Below are positions 36,835 through 47,188 of a stretch of 64,000 bases of DNA, one piece after another; within the stretch, counting starts at the first letter, position 1; the number at the start of each line of letters is the position of its first letter. The notes below the pieces were generated by a model. The model saw only the letters and a list, made by a program, of their open reading frames with translations, had not been told where the DNA came from and made no database searches. The stretch lies in contig NZ_CP013659.2 of NCBI RefSeq assembly GCF_001465795.2, positions 1,010,501 to 1,074,500 on the forward strand, read 5' to 3'. This DNA is from Planococcus rifietoensis (GTDB lineage Bacteria; Bacillota; Bacilli; Bacillales_A; Planococcaceae). The translations under genes and the position numbers were made by a program.

Positions 36835-39800
36835 ATGGTCTACCCGCATATTGTAACGGCGGCTGATCCGCTGCAAAGCACGATTCGCCTCGAAGAACTG
36901 TTTTCGGTTCTCGCCGAACAAGGCGCTGACGCAGCTGCCTTAGTCAATTCCAAATTATACGGGGTCCTGCCATTTTGGGACGCCTGCAAAAAGGCCGGCA
37001 TCCATGGGGTGCTCGGCCTTTCCGTGCCCGTTGATTTTGACGGTGCCGCCTTGCCCGTGGTGCTGTATGCACAAAATAACACCGGCTACCAGATGCTGTT
37101 GAAGCTGACGAGTGCGTTATCGACTCGTGATGTGGAAGCCATTCCCCAAAAATGGCTGGCCGCTTATCAGGAAGGCCTGATATGCGTGATTCCTGATAAT
37201 GTGGCGTGGGTGCTGACAGACCGCAGCGAAGCGCTCGGCATGCTGTCACGTCTATTCGGTGAGCGCTTAGTTGCGAGCATCGAGCGGCCTGGGGGGACTG
37301 TGCAGGAGACTGAAGAAGCGTTTATCGAATTTTGCTCGACATTCGCCCTCAAATTCATGGCGAGCCATGAATGCCGTTATATGAAGCAAGAAGATGCGTT
37401 TGCCTATGAAGTGGCGAGATCAATCGGAGGCGGCTTCAAGTTAAGCGATCCTGAACGTCCAAAGCCTGAACATTCAGCGGCATTTGTGCCGACGCAAGCA
37501 CAATTATCGGAGTGGTTTTCAGATCACCCTGAATGGCTGGAACAAAGCCGTGCATTGCTGATGGACTGCCGTGTCTCCATTCCTCTCAACCGCCAATTGC
37601 TGCCGAAGTATCCTGTAAGGGAAGGCAGCAACAAAAGCGAGCTCATCCGCACGCTTTGCCTGAAGGGGTTGGAAGAACGCGTCGGCAAATTGGCACAAAG
37701 CTATTCGGACAGGCTCGATTACGAACTTGGCGTCATTTCGACTATGGGCTATATCGATTATTTCCTCATTGTTTCCGATTTCATGGCTTATGCAAGAAAC
37801 AAGGGCATCCTGACTGGCCCGGGCCGTGGATCCTCTGCCGGTTCGCTCGTGGCCTTCGCGCTGCGCATTACGGATGTCGACCCACTCGCCCATGGATTGC
37901 TATTCGAGCGCTTCCTTAATCCAGAGCGCGTCACTTTACCGGATATCGACATTGACTTCGCGGATCACCGACGCCATGAAGTCGTTGAATACGTCGCGAA
38001 AAAATACGGCGCCTTGCAGACCGCACAAATCATCACATTCGGCACATTATCCACAAAAGCGGTCGCGAGAGACACGGCAAGGGTATTTGGTTTTGAAGCC
38101 GAAGAGCTCGACAAGATCTCCAAACTCATCCCGAGCCGGCCGGGCATCACTTTGCGCGAAGCGCTTCGCGAATCGAAAGCGCTGGAGGATTGGATTATCG
38201 GCAATGAAAGCCGTGAACGCTGGTTCAAGACGGCGCTGAAGCTGGAAGGCCTGCCACGGAATTCTTCGATTCACGCAGCCGGCGTCATTTTGAGCCCAGG
38301 CCCGTTAGTGGATTATGTCCCGATTGAAAAAGGCAATGACGATATTTTCATCACCCAATGGCCGATGCAGGAACTTGAAGCGATCGGCTTATTGAAAATG
38401 GACTTTCTTGGATTGCGTAATTTGACGATTCTGGAAAACATGGCGCATATGCTAAAACGCGACCGGCATACGACGATTGATTACCGAAGTTTGACGCTCG
38501 ACGATAAAGAAACCTATGCTTTACTGGCGAAAGGCGATACAGCGGGGATTTTCCAGCTGGAGTCGCCAGGCATGCGGCGCGCATTAATGCTCATCAAACC
38601 GAGCGCATTCGGCGATATTGTCGCGGTCAATGCCTTGTACCGTCCAGGCCCGATGGAATTCATCCCGCTTTACGCACGCCGCAAGCACGGCGAAGAGGCA
38701 GTGTCCTATATCCATCCCGTGCTAGAGCCGATTTTATCGGAAACGTACGGCGTCATCGTCTATCAAGAGCAGATCATGAAAATCGCCGCTGAAATGGCAG
38801 GCTTCAGCTTAGGCGAGGCCGATCTATTGCGCCGTGCGGTCAGCAAAAAAAATCGCCAAATCCTTGACGAAGAACGCCAGCATTTCATCGGCGGAGCTAC
38901 CGCAAACGGCTATACCGCAAAAGAAGCGGGAGATGTCTACGACTTGATTGTACGTTTTGCCGATTACGGTTTCCCGAAAAGCCATGCAGTCGCCTACAGC
39001 ATGATTTCCTATCAACTGGCTTATATGAAAGCCCATTATCCCGTGCAGTTCTATGCCGCGCTGTTATCGAACAGCCGAGGGAATAATGAGAAAACGGCAC
39101 AATTCATGCGTGAAATGAAAGAACGCGGAATCGAGCTTGCTGCGCCGTGCATCGCGAATAGCCGCTACGGCTTTTCGTCGGAAGAACAACAGGTGCGCAC
39201 AGGGCTCAGCGCTGTAAAAGGCGTCCCCGGTACGGCCGTTAAAGCCATTCTCGCAGCGAGAAAAGACGGGCCTTTCCAAAGCCTATTCAATATCGCCGAA
39301 CGGATATCGGCCGTCCATTTCACACGCAAGGCTTTTGAGCCGCTCATCAAAGCCGGGGCACTGGACGCTCTCGGGAAAGACCGTGCCGTCCTGCTCGCGT
39401 CGCTTGACAGCGCGATCAAACACGCGGAATTGGTCAAGCCGAATGAAGACCCCGGCTTGTTCGATGACATGGGATCTAGCTTCATGAAACCGAAATACAC
39501 CAAAGCCGAACCGATGCCGGATGGGCTCAAGCTCGACTTCGAAAAAGAAGCACTCGGCTTTTATTTGAGTACGCATCCCGTGGAACGGGAAAAAGAGCAG
39601 CGCAACAAAGCCTACACTGCGCTCAATGACCTGCCGAAGAAAAAAGACCGCGAGCGTGTTGAAGTGCTCGGGATGGTGGAAGACGTACGGCGCATCCGCA
39701 CGAAAAAAGGCGATGCGATGGCGTTTGTCACCTTGCAGGATGAAACCGGCGTGGCAGCGGTTACGCTGTTCCCGAAAGAGTATGCGCAATACAACGAAAT

Positions 39801-39888
39801 GCTCGATAAAGATGCCTTGCTCGAAATCCAGGGAACAGCTGAAACCCGCCAAGGCAAGACGACCATCATCTGCAAAACCATCTTGTAA
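36835..39888 (+). CDS. dnaE: DNA polymerase III subunit alpha DnaE (second replicative polymerase)
   Basis: 1017 residues, about 100 fewer than B. subtilis DnaE. Palm catalytic aspartates in PDIDIDFADHRRHE, third one in the FLGLRNLTI-downstream region; thumb and fingers follow the family (GPGRGSSAGSLVAF, HAAGVILSPGPL, NALYRPGPMEF). The N-terminal PHP domain has lost the usual His-rich metal motif (starts VYPHIVTAADPLQS). The protein ends right after the OB-fold (TRQGKTTIICKTIL) and lacks the tail present in B. subtilis. DnaE extends RNA primers on the lagging strand before PolC takes over. Start after GAAGGTG. Confidence 0.93.
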   Translation: MVYPHIVTAADPLQSTIRLEELFSVLAEQGADAAALVNSKLYGVLPFWDACKKAGIHGVLGLSVPVDFDGAALPVVLYAQNNTGYQMLLKLTSALSTRDVEAIPQKWLAAYQEGLICVIPDNVAWVLTDRSEALGMLSRLFGERLVASIERPGGTVQETEEAFIEFCSTFALKFMASHECRYMKQEDAFAYEVARSIGGGFKLSDPERPKPEHSAAFVPTQAQLSEWFSDHPEWLEQSRALLMDCRVSIPLNRQLLPKYPVREGSNKSELIRTLCLKGLEERVGKLAQSYSDRLDYELGVISTMGYIDYFLIVSDFMAYARNKGILTGPGRGSSAGSLVAFALRITDVDPLAHGLLFERFLNPERVTLPDIDIDFADHRRHEVVEYVAKKYGALQTAQIITFGTLSTKAVARDTARVFGFEAEELDKISKLIPSRPGITLREALRESKALEDWIIGNESRERWFKTALKLEGLPRNSSIHAAGVILSPGPLVDYVPIEKGNDDIFITQWPMQELEAIGLLKMDFLGLRNLTILENMAHMLKRDRHTTIDYRSLTLDDKETYALLAKGDTAGIFQLESPGMRRALMLIKPSAFGDIVAVNALYRPGPMEFIPLYARRKHGEEAVSYIHPVLEPILSETYGVIVYQEQIMKIAAEMAGFSLGEADLLRRAVSKKNRQILDEERQHFIGGATANGYTAKEAGDVYDLIVRFADYGFPKSHAVAYSMISYQLAYMKAHYPVQFYAALLSNSRGNNEKTAQFMREMKERGIELAAPCIANSRYGFSSEEQQVRTGLSAVKGVPGTAVKAILAARKDGPFQSLFNIAERISAVHFTRKAFEPLIKAGALDALGKDRAVLLASLDSAIKHAELVKPNEDPGLFDDMGSSFMKPKYTKAEPMPDGLKLDFEKEALGFYLSTHPVEREKEQRNKAYTALNDLPKKKDRERVEVLGMVEDVRRIRTKKGDAMAFVTLQDETGVAAVTLFPKEYAQYNEMLDKDALLEIQGTAETRQGKTTIICKTIL

Positions 39889-39929
39889 AGCAACGGAACG
39901 AGCCACATTCATATAAATGAATCGACAAG

Positions 39930-39966
39930 GAACTGCATTTCTTAAAAAGAAATGCAGTTTTTTCTT
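39930..39966 (+). terminator. Terminator after dnaE
   Basis: AACTGCATTTCTT/AAGAAATGCAGTT hairpin with a 3-4 base loop, then TTTTTCTTT. Confidence 0.85.
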
Positions 39967-40004
39967 TACGGCAGCCGAAATTTTTTGTAAGGTATAGAAA
40001 GATT

Positions 40005-40019
40005 AGTGGTCAGACCACT
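40005..40019. promoter_or_regulatory. Operator palindrome of the FadR-type regulator
   Basis: AGTGGTC-A-GACCACT, a perfect dyad containing TGGTCAGACCA, the pattern bound by FadR-subfamily GntR proteins. It lies between a TATAGA -10 (39993-39998) and the ribosome site of the GntR gene, so autoregulation, and control of accDA, is likely. Confidence 0.65.
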
Positions 40020-40049
40020 TTCAAAAAAATGGAAACAAAAGGAGTTTTC

Positions 40050-40691
40050 ATGAATCAGCCTAAACGCTATTTAAATATTGTAAGTGAAATGCGGGACATG
40101 ATTCGGGAACAGAACATTCGGCCGGGCGACCGGATCCCTTCCGAACGGGAATTGGCTGAAAAGTTGGCGGTTGGCCGGTCGACGATCCGCGAGGCGCTTC
40201 GGAGCCTGGAGTTATTAGGGCTTATCGAAACCCGACGAGGGGAAGGGACATTTTTAGCAGACCCAAGAAAACACCGGCTCGTCGAATTGCTGGCGACCTT
40301 CATATTGCAGGACACAAAAACCCTGGAAGATGTGCGGGAGACAATGTGTATACACGAAACGGCAGCTATCCAGGCAATCTGCGCAAGCGACGCCTCCAAA
40401 CTTCCGGTATGGGAAAGTTTACGCGAGCGGCTGGATGGGCATGAATTCATAAGGGAAGACTTTGTCCGCGAATTGATGGTGCTGTCAGGCAACCGCCTTT
40501 CGCTGAAAATTTGGTTCTTATTAAAGCAATACGGGGGCAACCCTTATGACGGCGAAGTAATGCCGGAAGAGAGACCCTTGCTGAAAAACATCCTGCAGGC
40601 GATTGAGCAGCAGGATGCCGAAACGGCTATCCGGGATTTTAAAGCCTGGAGCAGCGTCTTAATCAAAGGAGAGAATGCACAATGGCAATGA
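40050..40691 (+). CDS. FadR-subfamily GntR regulator upstream of accDA
   Basis: 213 residues from ATG 40050, which follows AAAGGAG. Winged HTH at about 8-75 ([43 protein letters not shown]); an all-helical FCD effector domain at about 85-205. It overlaps accD by 10 bases, so the two are cotranscribed. A perfect FadR-type palindrome in its promoter suggests it represses itself and the carboxyltransferase genes. The ligand is unknown; an acyl-CoA or organic acid is a guess. The malic enzyme ytsJ, present here in B. subtilis, is missing. Confidence 0.85.
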   Translation: MNQPKRYLNIVSEMRDMIREQNIRPGDRIPSERELAEKLAVGRSTIREALRSLELLGLIETRRGEGTFLADPRKHRLVELLATFILQDTKTLEDVRETMCIHETAAIQAICASDASKLPVWESLRERLDGHEFIREDFVRELMVLSGNRLSLKIWFLLKQYGGNPYDGEVMPEERPLLKNILQAIEQQDAETAIRDFKAWSSVLIKGENAQWQ

Positions 40692-41554
40692 TACGCGATA
40701 TATTCAAGCGAAAACGAGATGAAAAAGAAGCGACCATCCCTTCAAAAGCGGCGAAAGATGTGCCGGAAGGCTTGATGACGAAATGCCCGAACTGCAAGCA
40801 CATCACCTTAACGAAGGAATTGGAGAATTTGGGCAAAGTATGCCCGAAATGCGACCATCATTTCAAGATGACGGCCCACGAGCGAATCGTCCATCTATTG
40901 GACGATTCAAGCTTCGATTCGGTAGACGATCATTTGAAATCTGAAAACCCGCTGAATTTCCCAGGTTACAGCGAGAAAGTCCAAGCTGATAGCGAAAAAA
41001 CCGGTTTGAATGAAGCGGTGCTTACAGGGACCGGTTCGATCAAAGGCCAGCAAGTGGTCGTGGCCGTAATGGATTCGCATTTCCGCATGGGCTCGATGGG
41101 CTCGGTGGTCGGCGAGAAAATCACGCGCGCTGTTGAGTTGGCAACTAAATTGAAAGTGCCGTTTTTGATCTTCACAGCAAGCGGTGGAGCGCGCATGCAA
41201 GAAGGCGTATTGTCGCTCATGCAAATGGCAAAAACAAGTGTCGCGTTAAAACGCCATTCGAATGAAGGCTTGTTGTTTGTATCGATCTTGACACATCCGA
41301 CGACTGGCGGCGTATCTGCCAGCTTTGCTTCTGTCGGTGACATCAATCTGGCGGAACCGAAAGCTTTGATCGGCTTTGCGGGGCGTCGTGTCATCGAGCA
41401 GACCGTGCGTGAGAAATTGCCGGAAGACTTCCAGACGGCAGAGTTTTTGCTTGACCATGGCCAGCTCGATGCGGTCGTGCATCGCTCTAAAATGCGCGAG
41501 ACGCTGTCGACCATTGTGCAATTGCACGTGAAAGGAGCTGGATCCGATGCCTAA
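40682..41554 (+). CDS. accD: Acetyl-CoA carboxylase carboxyltransferase subunit beta
   Basis: 290 residues. N-terminal zinc ribbon (C35, C38, C54, C57), then the crotonase-fold domain with [34 protein letters not shown] and [14 protein letters not shown]. With AccA it moves CO2 from biotin to acetyl-CoA, giving malonyl-CoA for fatty acid synthesis. Overlaps fadR-like upstream by 10 bases and accA downstream by 8 bases. A second ATG two codons later is an alternative start. Confidence 0.96.
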   Translation: MAMIRDIFKRKRDEKEATIPSKAAKDVPEGLMTKCPNCKHITLTKELENLGKVCPKCDHHFKMTAHERIVHLLDDSSFDSVDDHLKSENPLNFPGYSEKVQADSEKTGLNEAVLTGTGSIKGQQVVVAVMDSHFRMGSMGSVVGEKITRAVELATKLKVPFLIFTASGGARMQEGVLSLMQMAKTSVALKRHSNEGLLFVSILTHPTTGGVSASFASVGDINLAEPKALIGFAGRRVIEQTVREKLPEDFQTAEFLLDHGQLDAVVHRSKMRETLSTIVQLHVKGAGSDA

Positions 41555-42512
41555 AAAGAAAATGAAAACAATGGCGTTTGAAGAACCTTTGATTGAGTTG
41601 AGAAAAAAGATTTCCGAGTTGAAGGAATACACAAAAACGGCGGATGTCGATCTTAGTTCCGAAATTACTTCTTTGGAAGATCGTTTTGCCAAACTCGAGG
41701 AAGAAATCTATGAGAACATGAAACCTTGGGACCGTGTTCAAGTGGCGCGCCATCCGGAACGCCCGACGACTTTGGATTATTTGCCGCTTGTCTTCAAGGA
41801 TTTCATCGAACTGCACGGAGACCGTGTCTACGGCGATGATGAGGCGATCATCGGCGGAATCGGTAGTTTCGAAGGGCAACCGGTGACGATCATCGGCCAT
41901 CAGCGGGGCAAGGACACAAAAGAAAACGTGCGCCGCAACTTCGGCATGCCGCATCCTGAAGGTTACCGGAAAGCGTTGCGTTTGATGAAACAGGCGGAAA
42001 AATTCGGCCGCCCGGTCATTTGCCTGATCGATACGAAAGGCGCTTATCCGGGAAGAGCTGCAGAAGAACGCGGGCAAAGCGAAGCGATCGCCCGCAACCT
42101 CGTAGAGATGGCCGGTCTTGAAGTGCCGGTGCTGTCGATCGTGATCGGCGAAGGCGGAAGCGGCGGGGCGCTCGCGCTTGGCGTCGGCAACCAGATCCTG
42201 ATGCTTGAAAACTCGACGTTCTCGGTCATTTCGCCTGAAGGGGCGGCATCGATCCTGTGGAAAGATGCGGCACTTGCGAAAACTGCAGCGGAAGCCATGA
42301 AAATCACGGCACCTGACCTGTTGGAGATGGGCATCATCGAGCATATGATTCCCGAAGTACGTGGCGGCGCGCATCACGACACCGCTCGCCAGGCACAATT
42401 GATCAGCGGCGCCATCCGCTATTCCTTGAAGGAATTGGAAGGCTTGAGCCCAGATCAATTGATTTCGCAGCGCTATGAGAAATTCAGGGCAATCGGTGTT
42501 TTCACGGAATAA
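41547..42512 (+). CDS. accA: Acetyl-CoA carboxylase carboxyltransferase subunit alpha
   Basis: 321 residues. [40 protein letters not shown] and [14 protein letters not shown] are AccA hallmarks. Forms the alpha2-beta2 carboxyltransferase with AccD. Its start overlaps the accD stop, with GGAGCTGGAT as a modest ribosome site, so coupling gives equal amounts. Followed by a short terminator and pfkA, as in B. subtilis. Confidence 0.96.
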   Translation: MPKKKMKTMAFEEPLIELRKKISELKEYTKTADVDLSSEITSLEDRFAKLEEEIYENMKPWDRVQVARHPERPTTLDYLPLVFKDFIELHGDRVYGDDEAIIGGIGSFEGQPVTIIGHQRGKDTKENVRRNFGMPHPEGYRKALRLMKQAEKFGRPVICLIDTKGAYPGRAAEERGQSEAIARNLVEMAGLEVPVLSIVIGEGGSGGALALGVGNQILMLENSTFSVISPEGAASILWKDAALAKTAAEAMKITAPDLLEMGIIEHMIPEVRGGAHHDTARQAQLISGAIRYSLKELEGLSPDQLISQRYEKFRAIGVFTE

Positions 42513-42515
42513 AAA

Positions 42516-42541
42516 TCAGGCCGCGTAAAGCGGTCTTTTTA
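42516..42541 (+). terminator. Terminator after accA
   Basis: GGCCGC/GCGGTC short hairpin followed by TTTTTATTTTTT; the stem is short. Confidence 0.55.
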
Positions 42542-42587
42542 TTTTTTGGAATTCAATAAAAAACGCATGCTAAACAGGAGTTATGGA

Positions 42588-42616
42588 CTGACAGCACAGG
42601 CCCTGCGTGGTAAGGT
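42588..42616 (+). promoter_or_regulatory. Possible SigA promoter of pfkA
   Basis: CTGACA (42588-42593), 17-base spacer, TAAGGT (42611-42616) preceded by TGG as a possible extended -10. Confidence 0.35.
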
Positions 42617-42622
42617 GAATAA

Positions 42623-43612
<990 letters not shown>

Positions 43613-43634
43613 ACAGTTAATTGGAGTGAGTCTA

Positions 43635-45392
43635 TTGAGAAAAACGAAAATCGTCTGCACAATCGGGCCGGCAAGTGAATCACCGGAAGTACTAGAACAA
43701 TTGATGAAAGCGGGCATGAACGTTGCCCGGCTGAACTTCTCGCACGGCGATCACGATGAGCATGCCTTGCGCATCAAGCGCATCCGTGAAGCTTCAGAGA
43801 AGACCGGCATCACAGTTGGGATTCTATTGGATACAAAAGGCCCTGAAATCAGAACCCATAAAATGGAAAATGATTCCATTGAACTTGAAACCAACCAGGA
43901 AATCACGATTTCGATGACAGAGGTACTGGGTACGAAAGAAATGTTTTCAATCACATATGACAAGTTGATTGAAGATGTACACGAAGGCTCTACGATTTTG
44001 CTGGATGATGGCTTGATCGAATTGCGCGTTACAAGCATTGACAAAGAACGCGGCCAGATCCATACAATCGTTGAAAATGCCGGTACATTGAAAACCAAAA
44101 AAGGCGTTAACGTTCCAGGCGTATCCGTACAATTGCCAGGAATCACTGAAAAAGACGCGGCCGATCTTCTATTCGGCATTGAACAGGATGTCGACTTTGT
44201 CGCTGCATCATTTGTCCGCAGACGTTCGGATGTTATGGAAATTCGTAGCTTGCTGGAGAAAAATGGCGGATCGCATATCCAGATCATTCCGAAGATTGAA
44301 AACCAGGAAGGCGTCGATAACTTGGATGAAATCATCATGGTTTCAGACGGCCTGATGGTTGCACGTGGAGATCTTGGTGTAGAAATTCCTGCAGAAGAAG
44401 TGCCGATTGTTCAAAAATCGATGATAAACAAATGCAATAGTGCAGGGAAGCCGGTAATTACGGCGACTCAAATGCTGGATTCCATGCAGCGCAACCCGCG
44501 ACCGACTCGCGCAGAAGCGAGCGATGTCGCGAATGCTATCTTTGATGGCACGGACGCCATCATGCTATCAGGCGAAACGGCAGCAGGGCTTTATCCGGTA
44601 GAATCAGTCGAAACGATGCACCGCATTGCAGAGACAACGGAAGCTGCACTTGACCATAAACAAATCGTTTCCAACCGCCGCAAAGAAAAAGAATCGAATA
44701 TGACCGAAGCGATCGGCCAAGCGGTTGCATACACAGCGCTTAACTTGCGCGTGCAGGCAATTTTGGCGCCGACCGAGAGCGGCCATACGGCTAAAATGAT
44801 TTCCAAATACCGTCCAGGTTCGCCGGTCATTGCAGTGACATCAACTGCACGGACTGCGCGCAAACTGACTTTGATCTGGGGCGTCCAGCCGATTGTCGGA
44901 ACACGCGTTGAATCGACAGATGAAATGCTCGATGTCGCAGTGGTAGAAGCGCTTAAGCACGGCTTGATTAAGCACGGCGACCTTGTCATCATTACAGCGG
45001 GCGTTCCTGTGGGTGAAGCAGGAACAACGAACTTGATGAAACTGCGCGTCATCGGCGACATCTTGGCGAAAGGGCAAGGTATCGGCAAGAGCGTCGGCTT
45101 CGGCGAAGCAGTTGTTGTGCGCAATGCTGAAGAAGCATTGGCAATGGACACCGAAGGCAAAATCATCGTCACTTACGGTACTGACCGCGACATGATGGAC
45201 GCCATCAATAATTGTGCAGGCATCGTGACCGAAGAAGGCGGTTTGACAAGCCACGCAGCAGTAGTGGGGTTAAGCCTTGGGATTCCGGTAATCGTCGGCG
45301 TTAAAGATGCAGTGACGAAAGTCGAATCAGGCCAGGATATCACGATCGATGCAGATGCAGGCGTCATTTATCACGGTCATGCAAGCGTATAA
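43635..45392 (+). CDS. pyk: Pyruvate kinase with C-terminal PEP-utilizer-like domain
   Basis: 585 residues from TTG 43635 ([14 protein letters not shown]), the same length and start as B. subtilis Pyk; GGAGTGAG lies at the proper distance, and a GTG three codons upstream is rejected. Catalytic core has [20 protein letters not shown] and the active-site signature [16 protein letters not shown]. Residues about 475-585 are the extra domain similar to the PEP synthase phosphohistidine domain, with [11 protein letters not shown]. Makes pyruvate and ATP from PEP. Confidence 0.96.
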   Translation: MRKTKIVCTIGPASESPEVLEQLMKAGMNVARLNFSHGDHDEHALRIKRIREASEKTGITVGILLDTKGPEIRTHKMENDSIELETNQEITISMTEVLGTKEMFSITYDKLIEDVHEGSTILLDDGLIELRVTSIDKERGQIHTIVENAGTLKTKKGVNVPGVSVQLPGITEKDAADLLFGIEQDVDFVAASFVRRRSDVMEIRSLLEKNGGSHIQIIPKIENQEGVDNLDEIIMVSDGLMVARGDLGVEIPAEEVPIVQKSMINKCNSAGKPVITATQMLDSMQRNPRPTRAEASDVANAIFDGTDAIMLSGETAAGLYPVESVETMHRIAETTEAALDHKQIVSNRRKEKESNMTEAIGQAVAYTALNLRVQAILAPTESGHTAKMISKYRPGSPVIAVTSTARTARKLTLIWGVQPIVGTRVESTDEMLDVAVVEALKHGLIKHGDLVIITAGVPVGEAGTTNLMKLRVIGDILAKGQGIGKSVGFGEAVVVRNAEEALAMDTEGKIIVTYGTDRDMMDAINNCAGIVTEEGGLTSHAAVVGLSLGIPVIVGVKDAVTKVESGQDITIDADAGVIYHGHASV

Positions 45393-45420
45393 GTAAAGAA
45401 AGTTTGGAGGTCGATTGACT

Positions 45421-45807
45421 ATGATGAAGTGGATTTTTCTGGCATTGGTGATCGTACCGACTCTTGAGCTTGCGATTTTAATCTGGGCAGGCGGGCAGAT
45501 TGGATTTTTCTGGACACTCGCTTTGATTGTGGCAACCGGATTGCTTGGGGCTTTCTTGGCAAAACGCCAAGGGCTAAAAGCGATCCGCGATATCCAATCG
45601 AGCATGAACCAGATGCAGCCGCCGGGCGACCGCCTGATTGGCGCAGCCTTTATCCTAGTCGGCGGCACATTGCTGCTGACGCCTGGATTTATTTCAGATG
45701 CAGTCGGGTTCAGCTTATTGTTCACGCCGACGCAGAAGCTATACAAGCCTCTTGTTTATCGGATGCTTCAGAAGAAGATGAAAAATACCCGGATTATCGT
45801 TGGATAA
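45421..45807 (+). CDS. fxsA: FxsA family membrane protein (YtzA)
   Basis: 128 residues from ATG 45421; TTG 45415 and ATG 45424 are alternatives behind the same GGAGG. Three to four membrane helices (about 1-20, 24-45, 75-105), with the FxsA pattern VPTLELAILIWAGGQIG and GGTLLLTPGFISDAVGF. E. coli FxsA relieves phage exclusion by F plasmid PifA when overproduced; its normal role is unknown. Follows pyk closely and is likely cotranscribed. ytvI, found between it and citZ in B. subtilis, is missing. Confidence 0.88.
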   Translation: MMKWIFLALVIVPTLELAILIWAGGQIGFFWTLALIVATGLLGAFLAKRQGLKAIRDIQSSMNQMQPPGDRLIGAAFILVGGTLLLTPGFISDAVGFSLLFTPTQKLYKPLVYRMLQKKMKNTRIIVG

Positions 45808-45848
45808 TTCCGGGTTCATTCATCATTAGGCAATCGTTTTTAAATTTT

Positions 45849-45863
45849 ACCAAGCGTTTTCAT
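45849..45863 (-). promoter_or_regulatory. Near-consensus cre box at the citZ promoter
   Basis: On the minus strand ATGAAAACGCTTGGT, one mismatch to WTGNAANCGNWNNCW. It abuts the -35 of citZ. CcpA represses citZ in B. subtilis, which makes this site plausible though weaker than that at megL. Confidence 0.4.
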
Positions 45864-45891
45864 TCACAAATTATACAAAGTTGATTATAAT
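45863..45891 (+). promoter_or_regulatory. SigA promoter of citZ
   Basis: TTCACA (45863-45868), 17-base spacer, TATAAT (45886-45891), leaving a leader of about 95 bases with a nine-T tract near 45950. Confidence 0.65.
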
Positions 45892-45994
45892 GACTAGGTA
45901 AGTCCATTTACGGAAAAGTGCATGAAAGCAGATGGCTCATTATTCTGTCTTTTTTTTTGGAATGATGAAGTAGAATGTAGAAGGAGAGATTTAC

Positions 45995-47110
45995 ATGACA
46001 TCATCAAAAGGTTTAGAAGGTGTAGTCGCAACACAATCGGCGATCAGTTCGATCATCGATGATACCCTTACATACGTCGGCTACAATATCGACGATCTGG
46101 CGGACAACGCCAGCTTCGAAGAAGTAATCTACCTCTTGTGGCACCAGCGTTTGCCGAAGGCAGACGAACTCGCGGAGCTGAAACAGCAGCTCGCGGACAA
46201 CATGGCGGTACCGCAAGCGGTGCTCGACCACTTCAAGACATACGACATCAAGCACGTCCATCCAATGGCGGCACTGCGCACAGCGGTCTCCATGCTCGGC
46301 CTCTTCGACGAAGAAGCGGAAGTGATGGAAGATGCGGCGAACTACCGCAAAGCGATCAAAATCCAGGCGAAGATCTCGACGCTCGTGACGGCCTTCGGCC
46401 GCATCCGCGCCGGCAAAGAACCGATCCAGCCGAAAACGGATTACAGCTTCGCAGCGAACTTCCTGTACATGCTGTCTGGCGAAGAGCCAAAAGACATCGA
46501 AGTCGAAGCGTTCAATAAAGCGCTTGTGCTTCACGCAGACCACGAACTGAACGCTTCGACGTTCACGGCGCGTGTCGCAGTGGCTACTTTGTCGGATGTC
46601 TATTCCGGCGTGACAGCAGCGATCGGCGCTTTGAAAGGCCCACTTCATGGCGGCGCCAACGAGCAAGTGATGAAGATGCTCACAGAAATCGGATCGGTCG
46701 ACAACGTCGAGCCGGTCATCAAAGAAAAACTGGCGAACAAAGAGAAAATCATGGGCTTCGGCCACCGTGTCTACCAAAAAGGCGACCCGCGTGCGAAGCA
46801 TTTGCGCGAAATGTCGCAAAAGCTCACTGAGCTTCGCGGCGAATCGAAATGGTATGACATGTCCGTGAAAATCGAAGAATTGGTAACGAGCGAAAAACCG
46901 CTTCCGCCAAACGTCGATTTCTACTCGGCTTCGGTCTATCACTCGTTGAACATCGAGCATGATTTGTTCACGCCGATCTTCGCGGTCTCCCGTGCGTCGG
47001 GCTGGCTCGCGCACATCCTGGAGCAATACTCGAACAACCGCCTGATCCGCCCGCGTGCGGAATACATCGGGCCTGGCATGCAAACTTACGTGCCGGTTGA
47101 AGAACGTTAA
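45995..47110 (+). CDS. citZ: Citrate synthase
   Basis: 371 residues, the short Gram-positive form. Active-site residues lie in LHADHELNAST, PLHGGANEQVM and GFGHRVYQKGDPRAK. Condenses oxaloacetate with acetyl-CoA. Starts after AGGAGAG. First gene of citZ-icd-mdh; icd follows after 78 bases. Codon choice is strikingly C/G-ending (many GCG, CTC, ATC, AAG), more so than in icd next to it, and as a by-product the opposite strand stays open over the whole gene. Confidence 0.96.
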   Translation: MTSSKGLEGVVATQSAISSIIDDTLTYVGYNIDDLADNASFEEVIYLLWHQRLPKADELAELKQQLADNMAVPQAVLDHFKTYDIKHVHPMAALRTAVSMLGLFDEEAEVMEDAANYRKAIKIQAKISTLVTAFGRIRAGKEPIQPKTDYSFAANFLYMLSGEEPKDIEVEAFNKALVLHADHELNASTFTARVAVATLSDVYSGVTAAIGALKGPLHGGANEQVMKMLTEIGSVDNVEPVIKEKLANKEKIMGFGHRVYQKGDPRAKHLREMSQKLTELRGESKWYDMSVKIEELVTSEKPLPPNVDFYSASVYHSLNIEHDLFTPIFAVSRASGWLAHILEQYSNNRLIRPRAEYIGPGMQTYVPVEER

Positions 47111-47188
47111 TTCAGGCAATACAATAAAATTTGATGGGGCTGACACAATGTGCAGCCCTATGACTTTGAACTCAGGAGGAACTTACAC

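Noticed and set aside
41487..42458. 323-codon minus-strand frame opposite accA
   Set aside because: Shadow of accA with the same antisense amino acid bias; accA is certain.
45925..45962. Possible attenuator hairpin with nine T in the citZ leader
   Set aside because: Only a 4-5 bp stem (CAGA/TCTG) precedes the T tract; too weak to call a terminator.
46013..47146. Long open frame on the minus strand spanning all of citZ (377 codons)
   Set aside because: Composition is dominated by Arg, Asp, Phe and His, no domain is recognisable, and it mirrors the biased codons of citZ. No ribosome site or promoter fits.
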